60,507 nucleotides of DNA from Bacteroidales bacterium (GCA_021371855.1 JAJFVL010000059.1:1-60507), one strand, 5' to 3'. Shown: positions 9,713 to 20,057, numbered from the stretch's first letter. The notes: generated by a model from the letters alone, not told the origin. Numbers and translations: made by a program.

Positions 9713-10495
9713 ATGTTGAAGAAAAAATACAAAACCGGTCTTGTGTTAAGTGGCGGTGGAGCAAGGGGGTTCGCACATCTTGGCCTTATACAGGCTTTGA
9801 ATGAAGCCGGTATCTATCCCGATGTAATATCCGGGACCAGTGCCGGAGCGCTTGCAGGAGTCCTGTATGCCGACGGGTACACTCCAAAAGAGATATTGAA
9901 ATTGATGAATCACAGCAGCAGACTTGACTTTATTCGTCCCACTATGCCCAGGGAAGGCCTGTTACAAATTGGCGGAATAATTAAAATACTAAAAAGCTCT
10001 CTGCGTGCAAAAAAATTTGAAGAACTGAAACTCCCACTTTATGTAACAGCAACAGATCTTAATAACGGGAAAGCCGTATATTTTTCAAAGGGTGAACTGA
10101 TTGACCCTGTAATTGCATCGTCGAGCATACCTGTGTTATTCCAGCCTGTAATTATAAATAATATTTGTTATGTCGACGGTGGAGTTCTTGATAATCTTCC
10201 GGTAAAGCCGATTGAAAATAAATGCAGATATCTCATTGGTTCTTTCGTGAATCCGATAGGTCATGCGGAAAAAATCTCCGGACTTATTACTATCGCCGAA
10301 AGGACCTTTAATCTCAATATGTCAAAGGAGGTTTTGGAAAAAGCAGGTAAATTTGACATGCTTGTTGCTCCTCCTGATCTAATTAATTATGGAGTTCTCG
10401 ATCCTGAAAAAGCCGAAGAGATATTTCAGCTTGGTTATAAAGCCACAAAGGAAAAGCTGAAAGAAATTGATGTTGAAAAGCTTTTACCTGACTGA
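9713..10495 (+). CDS. Patatin-like phospholipase family protein
   Basis: A 260-residue single-domain patatin. It shows the oxyanion-hole motif GGGARG (residues 14-19), the nucleophile elbow GTSAG with Ser43, and the dyad Asp155 in DGG. These support serine-hydrolase (phospholipase or esterase) activity. There is no signal peptide or beta-barrel domain, so it is probably cytoplasmic, like the short RssA-type members. It follows mntH by 21 bases. Confidence 0.9.
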   Translation: MLKKKYKTGLVLSGGGARGFAHLGLIQALNEAGIYPDVISGTSAGALAGVLYADGYTPKEILKLMNHSSRLDFIRPTMPREGLLQIGGIIKILKSSLRAKKFEELKLPLYVTATDLNNGKAVYFSKGELIDPVIASSSIPVLFQPVIINNICYVDGGVLDNLPVKPIENKCRYLIGSFVNPIGHAEKISGLITIAERTFNLNMSKEVLEKAGKFDMLVAPPDLINYGVLDPEKAEEIFQLGYKATKEKLKEIDVEKLLPD

Positions 10496-10714
10496 AAACT
10501 CAGATAGCCGAAGTATTTTCATTCTGCTGTTGAAAGTCAACGGAGTTTGCTGTTTAGATCTTATATTAAGATTTTATTACTTAACTGCAGACTCTGATTA
10601 AATGATAAATGTTCTCCTTCATCAACCACAAGTATTGTAAACATTAAGTAATCATAATTTTATATAATTAGATAAAAATTCATAATTTTATAAATTATCA
10701 ATTCTATTCAGAGA

Positions 10715-11299
10715 ATGGGATTATCTCAAACCATCGATTATCTGTCACTCTGGAATAAATTTATCAAAGATGGCAACCAAACGGCGCTTTCCATCATTTA
10801 CATGGATTACTATGATGTTTTGTTTAATTATGGATCAAAGTATACAAAAGATACACAGATAATTGAGGATTCTATTCAAAATATTTTCAGCAATTTTTTA
10901 AAAGTCAGAAAAAACCTTGGAGAGGTTCATAATCTGTCGGGTTATATACTGATTTCATTCCGGCGACAATTATTCCTTGATATAAAAAACCATAAAAAGC
11001 TTTTTTTGCCTGAAAATCTATCTGATGATCACTTCAATTATTTTGCTGATCAGGAACAGGATATTACTGATAGAGAAGAAAATGATCGGATAAATATGAT
11101 AGTCAAACGATGTATAAGAAATCTCACTCCAAAACAGCAGGAGATCATCTACCTTCATTTTGAATGTGAATTATCTTACGAAGATCTTTCGGGTATGTTT
11201 GATATTACAGTGGAATCGTGTTATAAAACAGTTTATCGCTCTATAAAATTAATCAGGGAAGAAGCTGAAAAAATTCTTTTCAGGGTAAGAAATAATTAA
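10715..11299 (+). CDS. ECF-type RNA polymerase sigma factor (FecI-like)
   Basis: A 194-residue sigma-70 factor. Region 2 lies at about residues 20-95 (DYYDVLFNYGSKYT, FSNFLKVRKN) and region 4 at about 130-188 (LTPKQQEIIYLHFECELSYE, then the recognition helix). Regions 1 and 3 are missing, as expected for the extracytoplasmic-function group. The anti-sigma FecR, SusC and SusD genes follow on the same strand. In Bacteroidota this order marks a factor released by substrate binding to the SusC receptor and then acting on the downstream transport genes. The 168-base gap to fecR leaves room for a promoter of its own. Confidence 0.9.
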   Translation: MGLSQTIDYLSLWNKFIKDGNQTALSIIYMDYYDVLFNYGSKYTKDTQIIEDSIQNIFSNFLKVRKNLGEVHNLSGYILISFRRQLFLDIKNHKKLFLPENLSDDHFNYFADQEQDITDREENDRINMIVKRCIRNLTPKQQEIIYLHFECELSYEDLSGMFDITVESCYKTVYRSIKLIREEAEKILFRVRNN

Positions 11300-11467
11300 T
11301 ATAAGGTCATTTCTGATACACTTAAGCGTCAAATAATCTAAAATTCAACTAATTAATTTTTGTTCCTGGAAAAAATGATTGAATCCGGATAAAAAAACCA
11401 ATTTTTTTGTCCGGATTTTAAATAATTTCTCTCTATAGTATTACATAATTTAAATTTTACTGAATTT

Positions 11468-12637
11468 ATGGATATTGAACTTTTTAGAAATTACCGTATC
11501 GAAGATTTTGTTCTTGATGAAAACTTTCGAAAACTGGCAAAAGGGGGAGAAAAGTCAGATTACTTTTTGAAAGAGTTATCAGAAAAAATTCCTGAAAAAA
11601 GAGATGAAATAACTTTAGCTGTTAAAATAATTAACGAGCTGCATACCAGTAGTATTCAACATAATCATGACCGTAAATCAGCATTATGGAATGATTTGAT
11701 ATTGAAACAAAAACACGCCAGAAGGTTTAATATATTACGTTATGCTGCAACTATCCTTTTATTAGTTGGAATCGGCTGTGCCTCAATATTGTGCATTTTT
11801 AAGATGGCTGCTCCTGAAAAGAATATCGCATCCGATGAGGTCTCTCTTGATGATGCCGCACTGGTTTTGGCTGACGGAAAGCAAATCTCTATAAATAGTG
11901 AACAATCAATAATCCAATACACATCCAACGGTAAAAATATTTCGGTTAACGATACTGTTTTTATGGAGCAATCTATTACAGATGATGCAGTTAACCAGAT
12001 GATAACTCCTTATGGCAAACGTTCCGGCATCTTGCTTTCAGATGGAACAAAAGTGTGGCTTAATTCTGGTTCCAGAATGATTTATCCCCCGGTATTTAAA
12101 GGAAAAATCCGGGAAGTATATCTTGAAGGAGAAGGTTATTTTGAAGTCGCTGAAAATTCCGGGAAACCTTTCTTTGTAAAAACCAGTGCCTTTACTGTCA
12201 AAGTTATCGGTACCAAATTCGATGTGCTTGCCCGTAAACAACTCAGCGAATTCGGTGCTATTCTTTTAAAAGGTAAAATTACTCTTATGGCAACCAGCCA
12301 GTCACATTCCAAAGAAGTGACACTTTCCCCTGACCAAAAAGCCTCATTCTCAGATAAACAACATAATTTCATGATAACAGAAGTGGAAAACATAGAAAAT
12401 TATATTGCATGGAAGGATGGATATCTCATGTTTAATAATGAAGATATTTCGAGTGTATTAAAGAGAGTATCCCAATATTACAACATCTCTATCGACTTCC
12501 GTTTTAAGAATGACATTGTAAAAATAAGCGGAAAACTTGACCTGAAAGATGATCATAAACGGGTGCTTGACGGATTGAGTATTATTTCAAAAACTAAATA
12601 TTCAAAAGAAGGGAACAAATATTTGTTTTATAATTAG
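11468..12637 (+). CDS. FecR family anti-sigma factor
   Basis: A single transmembrane segment at about residues 89-113 separates a cytoplasmic N-terminal part, which would hold the sigma factor, from a periplasmic FecR domain. That domain spans about residues 180-280 (TPYGKRSGILLSDGTKVWLN, YLEGEGYFEV, KPFFV, VIGTKFDV). The C-terminus (AWKDGYLMFNNEDISSVLKR) is a DUF4974 module, the segment that meets the STN domain of the cognate receptor. Length (389) is typical. It is the partner of the sigma factor just upstream. Confidence 0.92.
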   Translation: MDIELFRNYRIEDFVLDENFRKLAKGGEKSDYFLKELSEKIPEKRDEITLAVKIINELHTSSIQHNHDRKSALWNDLILKQKHARRFNILRYAATILLLVGIGCASILCIFKMAAPEKNIASDEVSLDDAALVLADGKQISINSEQSIIQYTSNGKNISVNDTVFMEQSITDDAVNQMITPYGKRSGILLSDGTKVWLNSGSRMIYPPVFKGKIREVYLEGEGYFEVAENSGKPFFVKTSAFTVKVIGTKFDVLARKQLSEFGAILLKGKITLMATSQSHSKEVTLSPDQKASFSDKQHNFMITEVENIENYIAWKDGYLMFNNEDISSVLKRVSQYYNISIDFRFKNDIVKISGKLDLKDDHKRVLDGLSIISKTKYSKEGNKYLFYN

Positions 12638-12658
12638 ATATTAAATGATAATCAAAAA

Positions 12659-12685
12659 CCGGTTAACGCTCGTAACATTAACCGG
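12659..12685 (+). terminator. Inverted repeat between fecR and susC (possible attenuator)
   Basis: ccggttaa (12659-12666) pairs with ttaaccgg (12678-12685). There is no U-tract after it, so full termination is unlikely. It may reduce read-through from the regulator genes into susC, or stabilise the 3' end of the regulator mRNA. Confidence 0.4.
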
Positions 12686-12733
12686 CTGTATTAAACAATG
12701 CCGAAACATGTTTAACTAACACATTTCAAATGT

Positions 12734-15700
12734 ATGAAAAAAAACCTTAATGCCTGTTCTTTATGTAGAAGAAAGAAATTCAAATTTATTCTACTTACTA
12801 TGAAACTAATGACTATTTTGGTTTTTGCAGGAACGATGGGATTATATGCACATTCCTATTCGCAGGTAACTAAAATAGATCTTAATCTGAGGGATTCTTC
12901 CTCTCTGGCCGATATTCTCCAATCCATAGAGAATAACAGCGAGTTTATCTTTGTATATGATGTCAGCATCGTTAATGCCAATGTTAAGAAAACCATTACC
13001 GCAAAGAATGAGAAGATAGAAACCATTCTGGATGATTTGTTTCAGGATACTGGTGTCGCTTATCTGATTGATGACCGTCAGGTTTTCCTTTATCAGAAGA
13101 ATGATTTGAAAACGCTTGATGTTCTTCTGAAACTTAATGAACCCTTAGTTGTCCCTCAACAAAAAACAATTTCAGGGAGGGTGACCTCGGCAGAAGATGG
13201 CTCTCCATTAGCCGGAGTTACAATTGTTGCTAAAGGTACCACGACCGGAACAGTAACCAGAGACGACGGTGGATACGCATTTACTGTACCTGGCACTGCA
13301 ACCACTTTAACATTTACTTTTATAGGAAGAAAACCTGTCGAAGCTCCAATTACTGTAAGCGGGATTATAAATGTAACAATGGAAGTTGAAGCCCAACAGA
13401 TGGAAGAGGTCGTTGTAACAGCTTTAAACATAACAAAACAAAAGAAGGCTTTGGGATACTCTATTCAGGAAGTCAAAACTGCTGATATAGAGAGAACCAA
13501 AGAGAACAATGTGATCAATACTCTTGCAGGGAAAATAGCTGGTATTACGATCAATCGCAACGCCAGTGGTGTTGCTGGTACTTCCCGTGTTATAATCCGT
13601 GGAGCTAACTCATTGAGTGGTAATAACCAGCCTTTGTACGTTGTGGATGGTGTTCCTATAGATAATACACAATTTGGCGAAGCAAGCCGTTGGGGAGGTA
13701 TTGACCAGGGTGACGGACTTTCGACTTCGCTAAATGCTGCTGATATTGAATCAATTTCGGTACTTAAGGGGCCGAATGCTGCCGCACTTTATGGCTCGCG
13801 CGCAGCAAATGGTGTAATTCTGGTCACAACCAAAGCCGGAACGAGAGGAAAAGGTGTTGGAGTCACCCTTAGCACAATGGGCACATGGGACACTCCATTA
13901 GTTTGGCCGGCTTTGCAAAACGTGTATGGCCAGGGCACGGGAGGAACCTTATCGGTTGGAACAGACGGGATCCCATATACCAATAAAGGTGTTGACGGTA
14001 GTTGGGGTCCAAAAATGGCAGGTCAGAATGTACTGGACTGGACAGGTACCGTTCAACCATTTAATCCTCAACCCAATAATGAGAAAGATTTTTTCAGAAC
14101 CGGATTTACATCTTCTACTACTCTTGCATTAAGCGGAGGAAATGAAAAAATTACTTCCCGTCTTTCTTTGACAAATGATGATATTGCAGGCCTTCAGCCT
14201 ACTAATATTGTCAAAAGAAAAGTAATAAACCTGCGTACCACAGTCAAATTATCAGATAAACTCTCATTCGATTCTAAAGTGACCTATACCGATAATTTTG
14301 TAAAAAACAGAGTTCAAATGGCTGATTTGCAAGGTAATCCGGCTTACAACTTTACTGTGATGCCAAGAAATGTCAGAACTGTCGATGCTATGAACTACAT
14401 CATTTATCCTGCTGCTTATCCGACCGGACGGGAAAATCTATGGACCTCTGATACTTACAAAGGAAATCCATACTGGACTATTAACAAGGAACGCACTGAA
14501 GATAAAATGAACAGGATTACCGGATTCGTTTCGATGAAATATGATTTTTCTAAATGGCTTGATATTCAGTTACGTACAGGTTTAGACCGGTATGACAGAA
14601 GCTATTTATACTATCGGGCAATGGGAACACAGGTCAGACTGATTGGTGATATGACACAACTTAAACAAACCATGCAGGAATTAAATTCTGACTTCCTGTT
14701 AACTGCACGCAAAGAAGGCAATTCTATTTTTAATGGCTTTATAAGTGTTGGCGGTAATATTTATGATCAGAAATATAATTATATGAACCAATCCGGTACA
14801 ACCTTCAAGGTCCCTGATTATTATGTAATAAGTAACACTACAAGCCCATCTACTGGTTACTATAAACAATGGAAAGAAATCAGGTCGTTATACGCATCTG
14901 GCCAGGTTTCATATAAAAACTATTTATTTTTTGATCTTACTGCACGTAATGACTGGTCTTCCACTCTTCCAAAGGGAAACAACTCATATTTCTATCCTTC
15001 TGCAACTATGAGCTTTGTTTTTACTGATGCTCTGCCTGACCTGGTTAATCCTGATTTATTAACTTTTGGCAAATTAAGGGGATCCTGGGCCAGAGTTGGT
15101 AATGATACCAGCCCATATCAGACATTGATTTATTATGGTTTTAATGCCGATAACTATAATGGACAACCAACTGCATCAATCTCTTCGGGTACTATCCCTC
15201 TGATTGATTTAAAACCGGAGTTGACAGCTTCAACAGAATTCGGAACCGATCTGCGCTTCCTCGATAATCGAATAAGTGTCGACCTAACCTATTATTCGAA
15301 AAAGACCACCAACCAGATTTTGAGTGCAACAATCGCACGTTCTACAGGTTCCTCACTCAAAATAATGAATGCAGGTGAAATTTCAAACAAGGGTTTAGAG
15401 ATGCTGATAACAGGTTCACTTGTTAAAGAAACCAATTTTACATGGGATTTAACTTTCAATTTTGCAAAGAACAAATCCAAAGTAGTTTCTTTGATGGAAG
15501 GCATCAGTACCTATATTTTTGGTGCAGACAGACTTATTAGCGTAGAAGGCAGGCCCGGTCAACCTTACGGAAATCTTTATGCAGCAAAATGGTTACGTGA
15601 TCCTAAAGGAAACCGGATGATTGATGCTTCGACCGGTCTCCCCCTTGTTGATGGTACTACCAGCAATTATCAATTAGTCGGAAATTTCAATCCCGACTGG

Positions 15701-16288
15701 ACCGGTGGTCTCAGCAGTATCATTACATACAAAGGTTTTTCACTTTATTGTCTGGTTGATATCCGAAAGGGTGGTGAATTCTTATCCCTGTCGAACTACT
15801 ACATGGATGCATATGGTACATCTGTGAGATCTCTCGAAGGCCGCGAAGGATGGTATGCCTCTGAAGCAGCCAGAGGTACAACTCCTTTGGCTGAATGGAC
15901 TCCCACCGGTGGCTATGTTGCTGAAGGAGTTACCGCATCTTATGATGGAACGAAATGGGTATCTACAGGTTCTAAAAACACTAAATACGTGAATCCGGAA
16001 AATTACTTTGGGAAAGGTGTCGGAGAACAATATATTAATGATGGCAGTTTTGTCAAATTAAGGGAATTATCAATTGGATACGACCTTCCAAGATCCTTGT
16101 TCAACAACACTCCGATTCAGGGAATTTCTGTTTCATTGATAGGAAGAAACCTGTTCTTTATTTACAGAGCCTGCAAAGATTTCGATCCGGAATCCACCTA
16201 TAACAGCACAACTTTTGGACAAGGAGTGGAATCTCATGCTATGCCAACAACAAGAAGCATTGGTTTCAGTGTAAAAGTGACTTTATAA
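12734..16288 (+). CDS. SusC/RagA-type TonB-dependent outer-membrane receptor with STN domain
   Basis: An 1184-residue outer-membrane transporter. After a signal peptide, an STN (secretin/TonB N-terminal) domain spans about residues 47-122. A carboxypeptidase-D regulatory-like domain (SGRVTSAEDGSPLAGVTI) covers about 147-218. The TonB box lies near EEVVVTALN. The plug contains VIIRGANSL and PLYVVDGVPID, followed by the 22-strand barrel, and the last residue pattern (SIGFSVKVTL) fits a terminal beta strand. The STN domain is the part that signals to FecR, matching the sigma/anti-sigma genes upstream. SusD follows by 21 bases. The substrate cannot be read from the sequence. Confidence 0.95.
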   Translation: MKKNLNACSLCRRKKFKFILLTMKLMTILVFAGTMGLYAHSYSQVTKIDLNLRDSSSLADILQSIENNSEFIFVYDVSIVNANVKKTITAKNEKIETILDDLFQDTGVAYLIDDRQVFLYQKNDLKTLDVLLKLNEPLVVPQQKTISGRVTSAEDGSPLAGVTIVAKGTTTGTVTRDDGGYAFTVPGTATTLTFTFIGRKPVEAPITVSGIINVTMEVEAQQMEEVVVTALNITKQKKALGYSIQEVKTADIERTKENNVINTLAGKIAGITINRNASGVAGTSRVIIRGANSLSGNNQPLYVVDGVPIDNTQFGEASRWGGIDQGDGLSTSLNAADIESISVLKGPNAAALYGSRAANGVILVTTKAGTRGKGVGVTLSTMGTWDTPLVWPALQNVYGQGTGGTLSVGTDGIPYTNKGVDGSWGPKMAGQNVLDWTGTVQPFNPQPNNEKDFFRTGFTSSTTLALSGGNEKITSRLSLTNDDIAGLQPTNIVKRKVINLRTTVKLSDKLSFDSKVTYTDNFVKNRVQMADLQGNPAYNFTVMPRNVRTVDAMNYIIYPAAYPTGRENLWTSDTYKGNPYWTINKERTEDKMNRITGFVSMKYDFSKWLDIQLRTGLDRYDRSYLYYRAMGTQVRLIGDMTQLKQTMQELNSDFLLTARKEGNSIFNGFISVGGNIYDQKYNYMNQSGTTFKVPDYYVISNTTSPSTGYYKQWKEIRSLYASGQVSYKNYLFFDLTARNDWSSTLPKGNNSYFYPSATMSFVFTDALPDLVNPDLLTFGKLRGSWARVGNDTSPYQTLIYYGFNADNYNGQPTASISSGTIPLIDLKPELTASTEFGTDLRFLDNRISVDLTYYSKKTTNQILSATIARSTGSSLKIMNAGEISNKGLEMLITGSLVKETNFTWDLTFNFAKNKSKVVSLMEGISTYIFGADRLISVEGRPGQPYGNLYAAKWLRDPKGNRMIDASTGLPLVDGTTSNYQLVGNFNPDWTGGLSSIITYKGFSLYCLVDIRKGGEFLSLSNYYMDAYGTSVRSLEGREGWYASEAARGTTPLAEWTPTGGYVAEGVTASYDGTKWVSTGSKNTKYVNPENYFGKGVGEQYINDGSFVKLRELSIGYDLPRSLFNNTPIQGISVSLIGRNLFFIYRACKDFDPESTYNSTTFGQGVESHAMPTTRSIGFSVKVTL

Positions 16289-16309
16289 TCACCACCTATC
16301 TCAAAAACT

Positions 16310-17830
16310 ATGAAAATGGAAAATATTATAAATAAAATCAGAAATCTTGCCTTTATTGGTTGCATTTTTCTTGTTTCGTGCGAAAAACTGCAAGACATAA
16401 ACGACAGTCCCAACTCATTAACATCCGTACCTGATCAATATTTGTTCACAAACGCAGCAAAGTGGGCAGTTTCAGAAGCGCGACAGCTTACTTCAAGATC
16501 GCAGCTTATGTTTACAGGGGCTTGGGCTCATTTATATTATACACCATATGCAGAAGACCGATACGAAATGAATTATGATACAGATGATGAATCTATCTTG
16601 TGGGGTGATCTTTATTCATCTTCCCTGACACAGTCAAACAATATTGTAAAGATTACCGGAACAGATGGTACTGCTCCAAATACCGTTCGTAATGCTATGA
16701 GCCAGATTCTGACTTTCATAGCTTACATTAAGCTTACTGATTTATTTGGCAGCATTCCCTATATCGAAGGAGGCAAAGGAATCTCCTATAACATTCTTAC
16801 TCCGAAATATGATACACAGGAGTTTATCTACCATGATATTATTGAGAAACTCGGGAAATGTATTACTGTGTTCGAATCAGGGAATGCAGCTGAAGGTTAC
16901 GGGAGCGCAGATCCATTCTATAGCGGGGATTTGACAAAATGGATAAAATATGCCAATTCATTCCGCCTTCGTCTGGCTATGAGAATGCGCTATTCCGATC
17001 CATCCGGAGCTGCTACTGCAATAACTGCCTGTTTATCCAAACCTCTTATGGAAAGCAATGCAGACAATGCTTTGATAAAGAACTTTAATGTCTCTCAGAT
17101 TTATCTGTACAGTGGTTGGTACGAAGTGTTCCAGAACGAAGGAAAAAGCAGCAGGCCCAGTAAACTTCTGATAGATGAACTGAAAGCTACCAGCGACCCC
17201 CGTTTGCCTGTTTTTGCTATTTCCAATACAACAGGTGGTTATGAGGGAGTTCCTAACGGCGTTACAGCTGCCGCCCGGGCATTAATCCCTGACGCTACAC
17301 TATCATCCTGGCAACCCGTAATGTATGCAAAAGATATCCCTTCCTATGCTTTATGTTATGCTGAAGTCTGTTTTCTTAAAGCTGAAGCTGCATTATATGG
17401 AATCGGAAGAACTGCATCGACAACTGATGCGAATGCCTATTACCAGGATGGAATTGAAGCAGCTATGGGTGTCTGGGGTGTTAAACAGGCCGATATTGAT
17501 AATTTCATATCAACTCAGGCTGAAGCTTCTTTAAGTGGTACACAGGAAGATAACTTCAGGAAAATTTGTACACAGGAATGGCTTTCGTTCATTACAAATA
17601 ATTATGAAGCCTTTAATATTGTCAGGAGAACAGGATATCCGGTCGTCCCTGTAAGAACAGGATTAGAATCCCCATATGCTCTATCTGTAGGCATTACCGT
17701 CGGGCAACTACCGTCGAGGGCAACTTATCCAAGCACCGAGCTTACACTCAACAGGGCTAACTATGATGATGCTATTGCAAAGCAGGGCGCTGACACAAGG
17801 ACTACAAAACTTTGGTGGGATAGTAAATGA
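16310..17830 (+). CDS. SusD/RagB-like outer-membrane lipoprotein
   Basis: The 506-residue substrate-binding lid of the preceding SusC channel. A lipoprotein signal ends at FLVSC with Cys24. Family blocks are visible: DINDSPNSLTSVPDQYLFTNAA, LTDLFGSIPYIEGG, WIKYANSFRLRLAMRMRY and CTQEWLSFI. It resembles the SusD-like_2 branch rather than classical SusD. Gene order and the 21-base gap support a SusCD complex. A strong hairpin 46 bases after the stop probably ends the SusCD transcript. Confidence 0.93.
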   Translation: MKMENIINKIRNLAFIGCIFLVSCEKLQDINDSPNSLTSVPDQYLFTNAAKWAVSEARQLTSRSQLMFTGAWAHLYYTPYAEDRYEMNYDTDDESILWGDLYSSSLTQSNNIVKITGTDGTAPNTVRNAMSQILTFIAYIKLTDLFGSIPYIEGGKGISYNILTPKYDTQEFIYHDIIEKLGKCITVFESGNAAEGYGSADPFYSGDLTKWIKYANSFRLRLAMRMRYSDPSGAATAITACLSKPLMESNADNALIKNFNVSQIYLYSGWYEVFQNEGKSSRPSKLLIDELKATSDPRLPVFAISNTTGGYEGVPNGVTAAARALIPDATLSSWQPVMYAKDIPSYALCYAEVCFLKAEAALYGIGRTASTTDANAYYQDGIEAAMGVWGVKQADIDNFISTQAEASLSGTQEDNFRKICTQEWLSFITNNYEAFNIVRRTGYPVVPVRTGLESPYALSVGITVGQLPSRATYPSTELTLNRANYDDAIAKQGADTRTTKLWWDSK

Positions 17831-17875
17831 TTCCGGGAACATACTTCTTTCATGTATTTTAGGATATTATTAATC

Positions 17876-17907
17876 GTTGAAGTGTTCAAAATTCCGAACA
17901 CTTCAAC
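17876..17907 (+). terminator. Terminator hairpin after susCD
   Basis: A perfect 12-bp stem (17876-17887 with 17896-17907) and an 8-base loop lie 46 bases past the susD stop. The downstream bases are only moderately T-rich, so termination may be partial. If leaky, the enzyme genes to the right would still be co-transcribed. Confidence 0.65.
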
Positions 17908-18013
17908 ATTTCAATAGGGTTCTGTTTTTAAAACTTAAAGCAGACCTGAACTATTATACGTTTGTAGATTATGCTTTTTATTGTGTGAAAAAGAATTTAA
18001 AATAATGTGAGTT

Positions 18014-18700
18014 ATGAAAATTAAAACTGTCCTTCTCTCTGTTACCCTGATTTTAATCCTTGCCCCAGGATCGGAATTTATCTCAAACGCACAGGAACCA
18101 ATTGAATGTAAAGTGCTAATGTCTGATATATCAGGTGCTTATAAAGGTGATTGCAAAAAGGGCTATGCAAATGGTGTGGGAGAAGCAACCGGGAAAGATT
18201 TCTATTCCGGAGAGTTTAAGAACGGCCTTCCTAACGGAAAAGGGAAATATGTCTGGGCGAACGGAGATACTTACAATGGCGAATGGAAAAAAGGAAAAAT
18301 GGAAGGCTTTGGTGAGATGAAAAGAAAGCTGACTGAACGTGATACTGTTTTTTCAGGATATTGGTTAGAGAATGAATATATAGGGAAAGAGCAAAACCCT
18401 TATCTCCTTAATCAAAAAGGCACAAATATCATTAATGTGAATTTTGTCCGGCTAAATGGTGAAAAAAACGAGATAGAAATAAGTTATTCTAAAAATGGCA
18501 AACCCATCCCTGCCTACAGTTTTGGAGTCACTGAACTTATTGGAAGATACGGCAATATAATAAAATCCGATTACGCAAAAACCTTGGTTTCCGTAACTTT
18601 CCCTTTCCGTGCAGAAATTTACGGAGGTGCATATTTTATTGATTTTACTATTAATCAAAAGGGTAAATGGCGGATCACAGTTAATGTAACTGAAAAGTAA
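18014..18700 (+). CDS. MORN-repeat secreted protein
   Basis: A 228-residue product with a signal peptide (about residues 1-26). At least three MORN repeats follow (GAYKGDCKKGYANGVGEAT, YSGEFKNGLPNGKGKY, YNGEWKKGKMEGFGEM), and a beta-rich C-terminal domain of about 110 residues was not recognised. MORN repeats often form elongated hairpin arrays, but no function is assigned. It sits between susD and the GHL10-like gene, 10 bases upstream of the latter's earliest possible start, so it is probably part of the locus transcript. Confidence 0.8.
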   Translation: MKIKTVLLSVTLILILAPGSEFISNAQEPIECKVLMSDISGAYKGDCKKGYANGVGEATGKDFYSGEFKNGLPNGKGKYVWANGDTYNGEWKKGKMEGFGEMKRKLTERDTVFSGYWLENEYIGKEQNPYLLNQKGTNIINVNFVRLNGEKNEIEISYSKNGKPIPAYSFGVTELIGRYGNIIKSDYAKTLVSVTFPFRAEIYGGAYFIDFTINQKGKWRITVNVTEK

Positions 18701-18740
18701 CCTTCATGTAGTGTATATCAAACTTGAAAAAAAAATTAAC

Positions 18741-19799
18741 ATGAGAAATCTTTGGCTAATCGCACTCACTGCTATTGGTGCACTCTTTCAAAACGGGTGC
18801 ATGACAAAATCTGTCGAGCAGAACGAATTCAGAGCAGTATGGCTTCATCCCGGTCTGTTCAGCCAAAATGAAACTACGGCTTCTAACCAGATCGACAGCC
18901 TGTTTGATATCTACCATAAATCAGGCATAAATAATCTGTTCTGTTATAATGCAATGACAGGTGATAATAGTTTCGAATGGGATTATCTGCAGCTGCTTAT
19001 AAATAAAGGTCACAAGAGAGACATAAAGATACATCCGATCTTCTACCCGGGATATGAAGTTAATCTTGAAAAAATACAACCTGATCATCCTGATTGGCTT
19101 ATCCGTGATCTCGGGGGAAAATATTTACCCTTTTATAATCTGGCTAATCCGGAAGTCTGTAAATATTGGTTAACCAAAATAAAAGAAGCACTGAAATATG
19201 ATATCGATGGAATTCACATTGATTATATGCGATTCCCAACTACCCAATTGTACAGTTATGACAACCTTACCTGCGAAGCCTTCAAAAAGGAATTTGGCTA
19301 TTCTCCACTTAATGTTTCCCATGACTGCGGTAGTATGATCTGGTGCGAATGGATAAAATGGAATGCCCGGCAGGTTACTATTCTTGTCTCCGAAATCAGG
19401 CAAACAATAAACTCTTCGGGCAAAAATGTTATGTTTGGAATCGATGTTTTTCCCGATCTTGAGACATCAAAAATACTTATAGCCCAGGATTGGGGAAAAT
19501 GGGCTCAGTCTGGTCTCGTCGATTTCATCTGCCCGATGCTGTATACAAATGATCTTAAATTGTTCCGGGACTATATTCAAAATGCAAAGAGTGCCACACA
19601 GGGAAAATGCCAGGTTTATCCCGGAATAGGTGTCCATACATCCCATAATACCATTACTAAAGAACTGATTATAAAAGAAGTTTTGATAACAAGGGATTTG
19701 AAAACAAATGGTATGGCCTTTTTCTCTGCCAATTCATTCAATAAAGAGATGAGAGACACACTTCAAGTTTCTCTTTTTAACAGAAATTATATTAGATAG
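18741..19799 (+). CDS. GHL10 / DUF187-like glycoside hydrolase-type lipoprotein
   Basis: Start taken at the ATG at 18741, which gives a standard lipoprotein signal (MRNLWLIAL to FQNGC); a GTG ten codons earlier would bury it. The rest matches the glycosyl-hydrolase-like 10 family: EFRAVWLHPGLF at the start, IKIHPIFYPGYEV, YDIDGIHIDYMRFP with likely active-site acids, and DFICPMLYTND. The family has a TIM-barrel fold; substrates are mostly unknown, though some members act on cell-wall or host glycans. It lies in the glycan locus between the MORN protein and the epimerase. Confidence 0.8.
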   Translation: MRNLWLIALTAIGALFQNGCMTKSVEQNEFRAVWLHPGLFSQNETTASNQIDSLFDIYHKSGINNLFCYNAMTGDNSFEWDYLQLLINKGHKRDIKIHPIFYPGYEVNLEKIQPDHPDWLIRDLGGKYLPFYNLANPEVCKYWLTKIKEALKYDIDGIHIDYMRFPTTQLYSYDNLTCEAFKKEFGYSPLNVSHDCGSMIWCEWIKWNARQVTILVSEIRQTINSSGKNVMFGIDVFPDLETSKILIAQDWGKWAQSGLVDFICPMLYTNDLKLFRDYIQNAKSATQGKCQVYPGIGVHTSHNTITKELIIKEVLITRDLKTNGMAFFSANSFNKEMRDTLQVSLFNRNYIR

Positions 19800-19810
19800 T
19801 TTGAATATTT

Positions 19811-19918
19811 TTATCGTTGCATAATAAATGCTAATTCATTGTATCTTAGATTAGGTTTACTATATAGTTGCATGAGCCGTTTTAGTCGAACCCCCATTTG
19901 TGGAGTCTCAATTCCGGC
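19811..19918 (-). pseudogene. Short protein-like remnant on the minus strand
   Basis: Between two in-frame stops, the minus strand encodes about 35 residues (AGIETPQMGVRLKRLMQLYS, then KPNLRYNELAFIMQR) without a start codon. The composition is protein-like rather than random, in a 258-base gap that is otherwise featureless. It may be the 3' end of a decayed gene. No family was recognised, and chance cannot be excluded. Confidence 0.25.
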
Positions 19919-20057
19919 TTATTCTATATGGACTTGATATTTTGAATTAAGCAAAATGGTCAAATAGTGACTGTTATTGCAGAGTTAAAACATAGCTGGA
20001 TGAACTTCAATGATACAAATTTTTTATTCAATTTAATTTTAAATTACTCAGGAAATA

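Noticed and set aside
19870..19920. tRNA- or tmRNA-like look of the minus strand (ggggttcgact)
   Set aside because: The T-arm stem does not pair and no acceptor, anticodon or CCA arrangement can be formed.
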